A stretch of 5,901 bases of DNA from an uncultured delta proteobacterium (GTDB taxonomy: Bacteria > Desulfobacterota > WTBG01 > CAIYCZ01): assembly GCA_903924805.1 (NCBI GenBank), contig CAIYCZ010000058.1, forward strand, positions 1 through 5,901, written 5' to 3'. The first letter of the stretch is position 1. The number at the start of each line of letters is the position of its first letter. Shown here in pieces: positions 4,950 to 5,901 of the stretch. The position numbers and the translations under genes were made by a program. The notes under the pieces are model-generated. The model ran no database searches, had not been told where the DNA came from, and worked only from the letters and a program-made list of their open reading frames with translations.

Positions 4950-4968
4950 CTGATAGCTGATAGCTTTT
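4950..4968 (+). repeat. Short tandem CTGATAG repeat
   Basis: CTGATAG occurs twice in a row (4950-4963), followed by CTTTT. The 14-mer AGCTGATAGCTTTT (4955-4968) is the exact reverse complement of 1815-1828 in the other spacer, so both belong to one dispersed repeat. It fills most of the 42-base gap between the ACT gene and the next gene. Confidence 0.55.
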
Positions 4969-4988
4969 CACGATGTGAGGTAAAACCG

Positions 4989-5300
4989 ATGTCCGATAAA
5001 TATTGTGCCCGCTGCGGTAAAATGCTTCCCGAGGGAAGTTTAAAATATATGGTCCATATTCAGATTTTATCTGATTTTGACGGCGTCCTGCCGTACGCTG
5101 AAGACGACCTGTCCGAGGAGATCCAGACACTTCTTAAGAAAATGGAAGATATGGATGTCCAGGAACTTGAGGATGAAGTGTATCAGGAGATTTCATTCGT
5201 TCTCTGTGAAAGATGCAAAAAGCTGTTTGCCAGAGACCCCCTTAACAGCGAAACGGTGATTTTCCCCTTGAATAAAAAACTTGAAAATTTAATTCACTGA
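4989..5300 (+). CDS. Unrecognised small protein with paired Cx2C motifs
   Basis: A 103-residue protein I do not recognise. It opens with CARCG (Cys6, Cys9), and a second CERC pair follows at Cys73 and Cys76. Together they could give one four-cysteine zinc-ribbon site. Between them lies a strongly acidic middle (about 38-67, 'AEDDLSEEIQTLLKKMEDM' and 'ELEDEVYQE') likely to be helical. There is no signal peptide and no membrane segment, so it is probably cytosolic. Metal binding is an inference from cysteine spacing; no catalytic motif is seen. The start is supported by GAGG (4977-4980) eight bases upstream. It lies 42 bases after the ACT gene and 41 before cvpA, all on the same strand, so co-transcription is possible. 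Its stop codon lies in a 16-bp palindrome. Confidence 0.75.
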   Translation: MSDKYCARCGKMLPEGSLKYMVHIQILSDFDGVLPYAEDDLSEEIQTLLKKMEDMDVQELEDEVYQEISFVLCERCKKLFARDPLNSETVIFPLNKKLENLIH

Positions 5301-5310
5301 CCGGTCAGTG
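5295..5310. promoter_or_regulatory. Perfect 16-bp palindrome, possible operator
   Basis: CACTGACCGGTCAGTG is a perfect 16-bp palindrome that overlaps the stop codon of the preceding gene (5298-5300) and lies 31 bases before the cvpA ATG. Its length and symmetry fit a dimeric regulator, for example of the TetR type, whose sites often contain TGAC...GTCA. As RNA it is only a 6-bp stem with a CCGG loop and no adjacent T tract, so a terminator is unlikely. The function is inferred. Confidence 0.45.
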
Positions 5311-5341
5311 TGGGCATACCGTGTGAGGCCTTGATTTTTTC

Positions 5342-5890
5342 ATGAATTACGTTGATGTGATTCTATGTGCCATCATAGGCTTTTTTGTTATTAAAAGCGC
5401 CCTGCGCGGTGCAATCCGTGAACTATTTTCCCTCCTTGCTCTGATTTTCGCATATATCCTGTCCTGCCGCTATTATCCTCTTATTGCCGCATTGTTGCAG
5501 ACCAGCATCGGAAACAGATGGGCGCAAATTATTATTGCGTTTGCCGCTATCTTTATACCGGTGTATCTGTGCATAAAAATTGTCGGGTGGCTTATTGCAA
5601 AATTCATCAAAGTAATTCACTTAAGCCCGCTTGACCGGATTGCAGGGGTTCTTATTGGAGCGGCAAAGGGCTACCTTATTGTCTGCTTTATCATAATCAT
5701 GCTGCTTCTCGCACTTCCTGAAGAAAACCGGCTTATCGCGGGGTCCTTCGTTTCGCTCTCCAGCCTTCCGGTGGTTGAAAAAATCGCAGAGCTGTTTCCT
5801 GCGCCATTCAGGAAAGTGATCGAAGAAAGAATCAGGTCTCTAAAAAAAAAGCCGCAACCCAAAGCCCTGCCGCGGCGTACACGAGCATAA
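5342..5890 (+). CDS. cvpA: CvpA family inner-membrane protein
   Basis: A 182-residue membrane protein of the CvpA family. Four hydrophobic segments are seen: about 5-21, 28-46, 61-85 and 100-125. The family signatures are present: 'ALRGAIRE' (20-27) after the first segment, and 'LDRIAGVLIGAAKG' (97-110) before the fourth. The end is a basic tail (about 155-182, rich in Lys and Arg), probably cytoplasmic. CvpA is needed for colicin V production in E. coli, and its broader role in the envelope is not settled. In many bacteria it lies beside yqeY or mutS2, and here yqeY is also nearby but in a separate unit. GAGG (5325-5328) is 13 bases before the ATG, rather far, so translation may be weak. The end of the gene is complete; only 11 bases follow. 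Confidence 0.85.
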   Translation: MNYVDVILCAIIGFFVIKSALRGAIRELFSLLALIFAYILSCRYYPLIAALLQTSIGNRWAQIIIAFAAIFIPVYLCIKIVGWLIAKFIKVIHLSPLDRIAGVLIGAAKGYLIVCFIIIMLLLALPEENRLIAGSFVSLSSLPVVEKIAELFPAPFRKVIEERIRSLKKKPQPKALPRRTRA

Positions 5891-5901
5891 CTACATCTGC
5901 C

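Noticed and set aside
5077..5259. Second plus-strand open frame inside the Cx2C gene
   Set aside because: It lies in another frame, without its own SD, inside a gene with better start support.
5295..5341. Intrinsic terminator between the Cx2C gene and cvpA
   Set aside because: The palindrome gives only a 6-bp stem, and the T run (5335-5340) is about 25 bases downstream of it.
1..5901. CRISPR array, tRNA or rRNA genes
   Set aside because: No regularly spaced repeats, no cloverleaf-like sequence and no rRNA-like stretches were seen on either strand.

Overview
The window looks like a chromosomal segment of a mesophilic, anaerobic, Gram-negative-type bacterium, most plausibly of the Desulfobacterota/Nitrospirota kind. 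This rests on three things: a ferredoxin-dependent 2-oxoacid oxidoreductase operon with a linked tandem-ACT protein, moderate GC, and intergenic spacers full of short palindromic repeats. The taxon is an inference from gene content and protein style, not from a marker gene.

Layout. (1) Bases 1 to about 173 are the end of an insertion sequence whose transposase gene reads leftward out of the window. Its start codon, Shine-Dalgarno sequence, an SD-masking hairpin and a -10 box are visible. (2) Bases 203-669 are a hicB-hicA type toxin-antitoxin locus, with the IS immediately upstream. hicB is intact, but the hicA frame has an in-frame amber codon at position 13 and otherwise reads perfectly to its natural stop. 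(3) Bases 670-908 are a non-coding spacer with a hairpin, a short family repeat, and a 58-bp element that can fold as a three-way junction. (4) Bases 909-1708 hold two translationally coupled genes: a small Rho-N-domain protein with a basic coiled-coil tail, and a GatB/YqeY-family protein. They end at a good intrinsic terminator. (5) Bases 1790-1876 are a composite intergenic repeat flanked by imperfect inverted ends, followed by a probable promoter. (6) Bases 1959-4946 are a compact operon: ferredoxin (delta), alpha, beta and gamma subunits of a 2-oxoacid:ferredoxin oxidoreductase of the Vor/Kor type, then a protein made of two ACT domains. Junctions overlap by 26, 1 and 7 nt, and the last has a 1-nt gap. 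(7) Bases 4989-5890 hold an unrecognised Cx2C...Cx2C small protein and a CvpA-family membrane protein. They are separated by a perfect 16-bp palindrome that overlaps the stop codon of the first gene.

How it works together. The oxidoreductase converts 2-oxoacids (branched-chain or 2-oxoglutarate type) and CoA to acyl-CoA, CO2 and reduced ferredoxin, or runs in reverse. The ACT protein placed directly behind it is a natural candidate for an amino-acid sensor of that pathway. The most unusual observations are the SD-sequestering hairpin of the transposase, the possible hybrid promoter made by the IS end in front of hicB, the single-codon inactivation of hicA, the three-way-junction repeat, and the palindrome before cvpA. 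I do not see convincing evidence of a wholly new multi-gene system.
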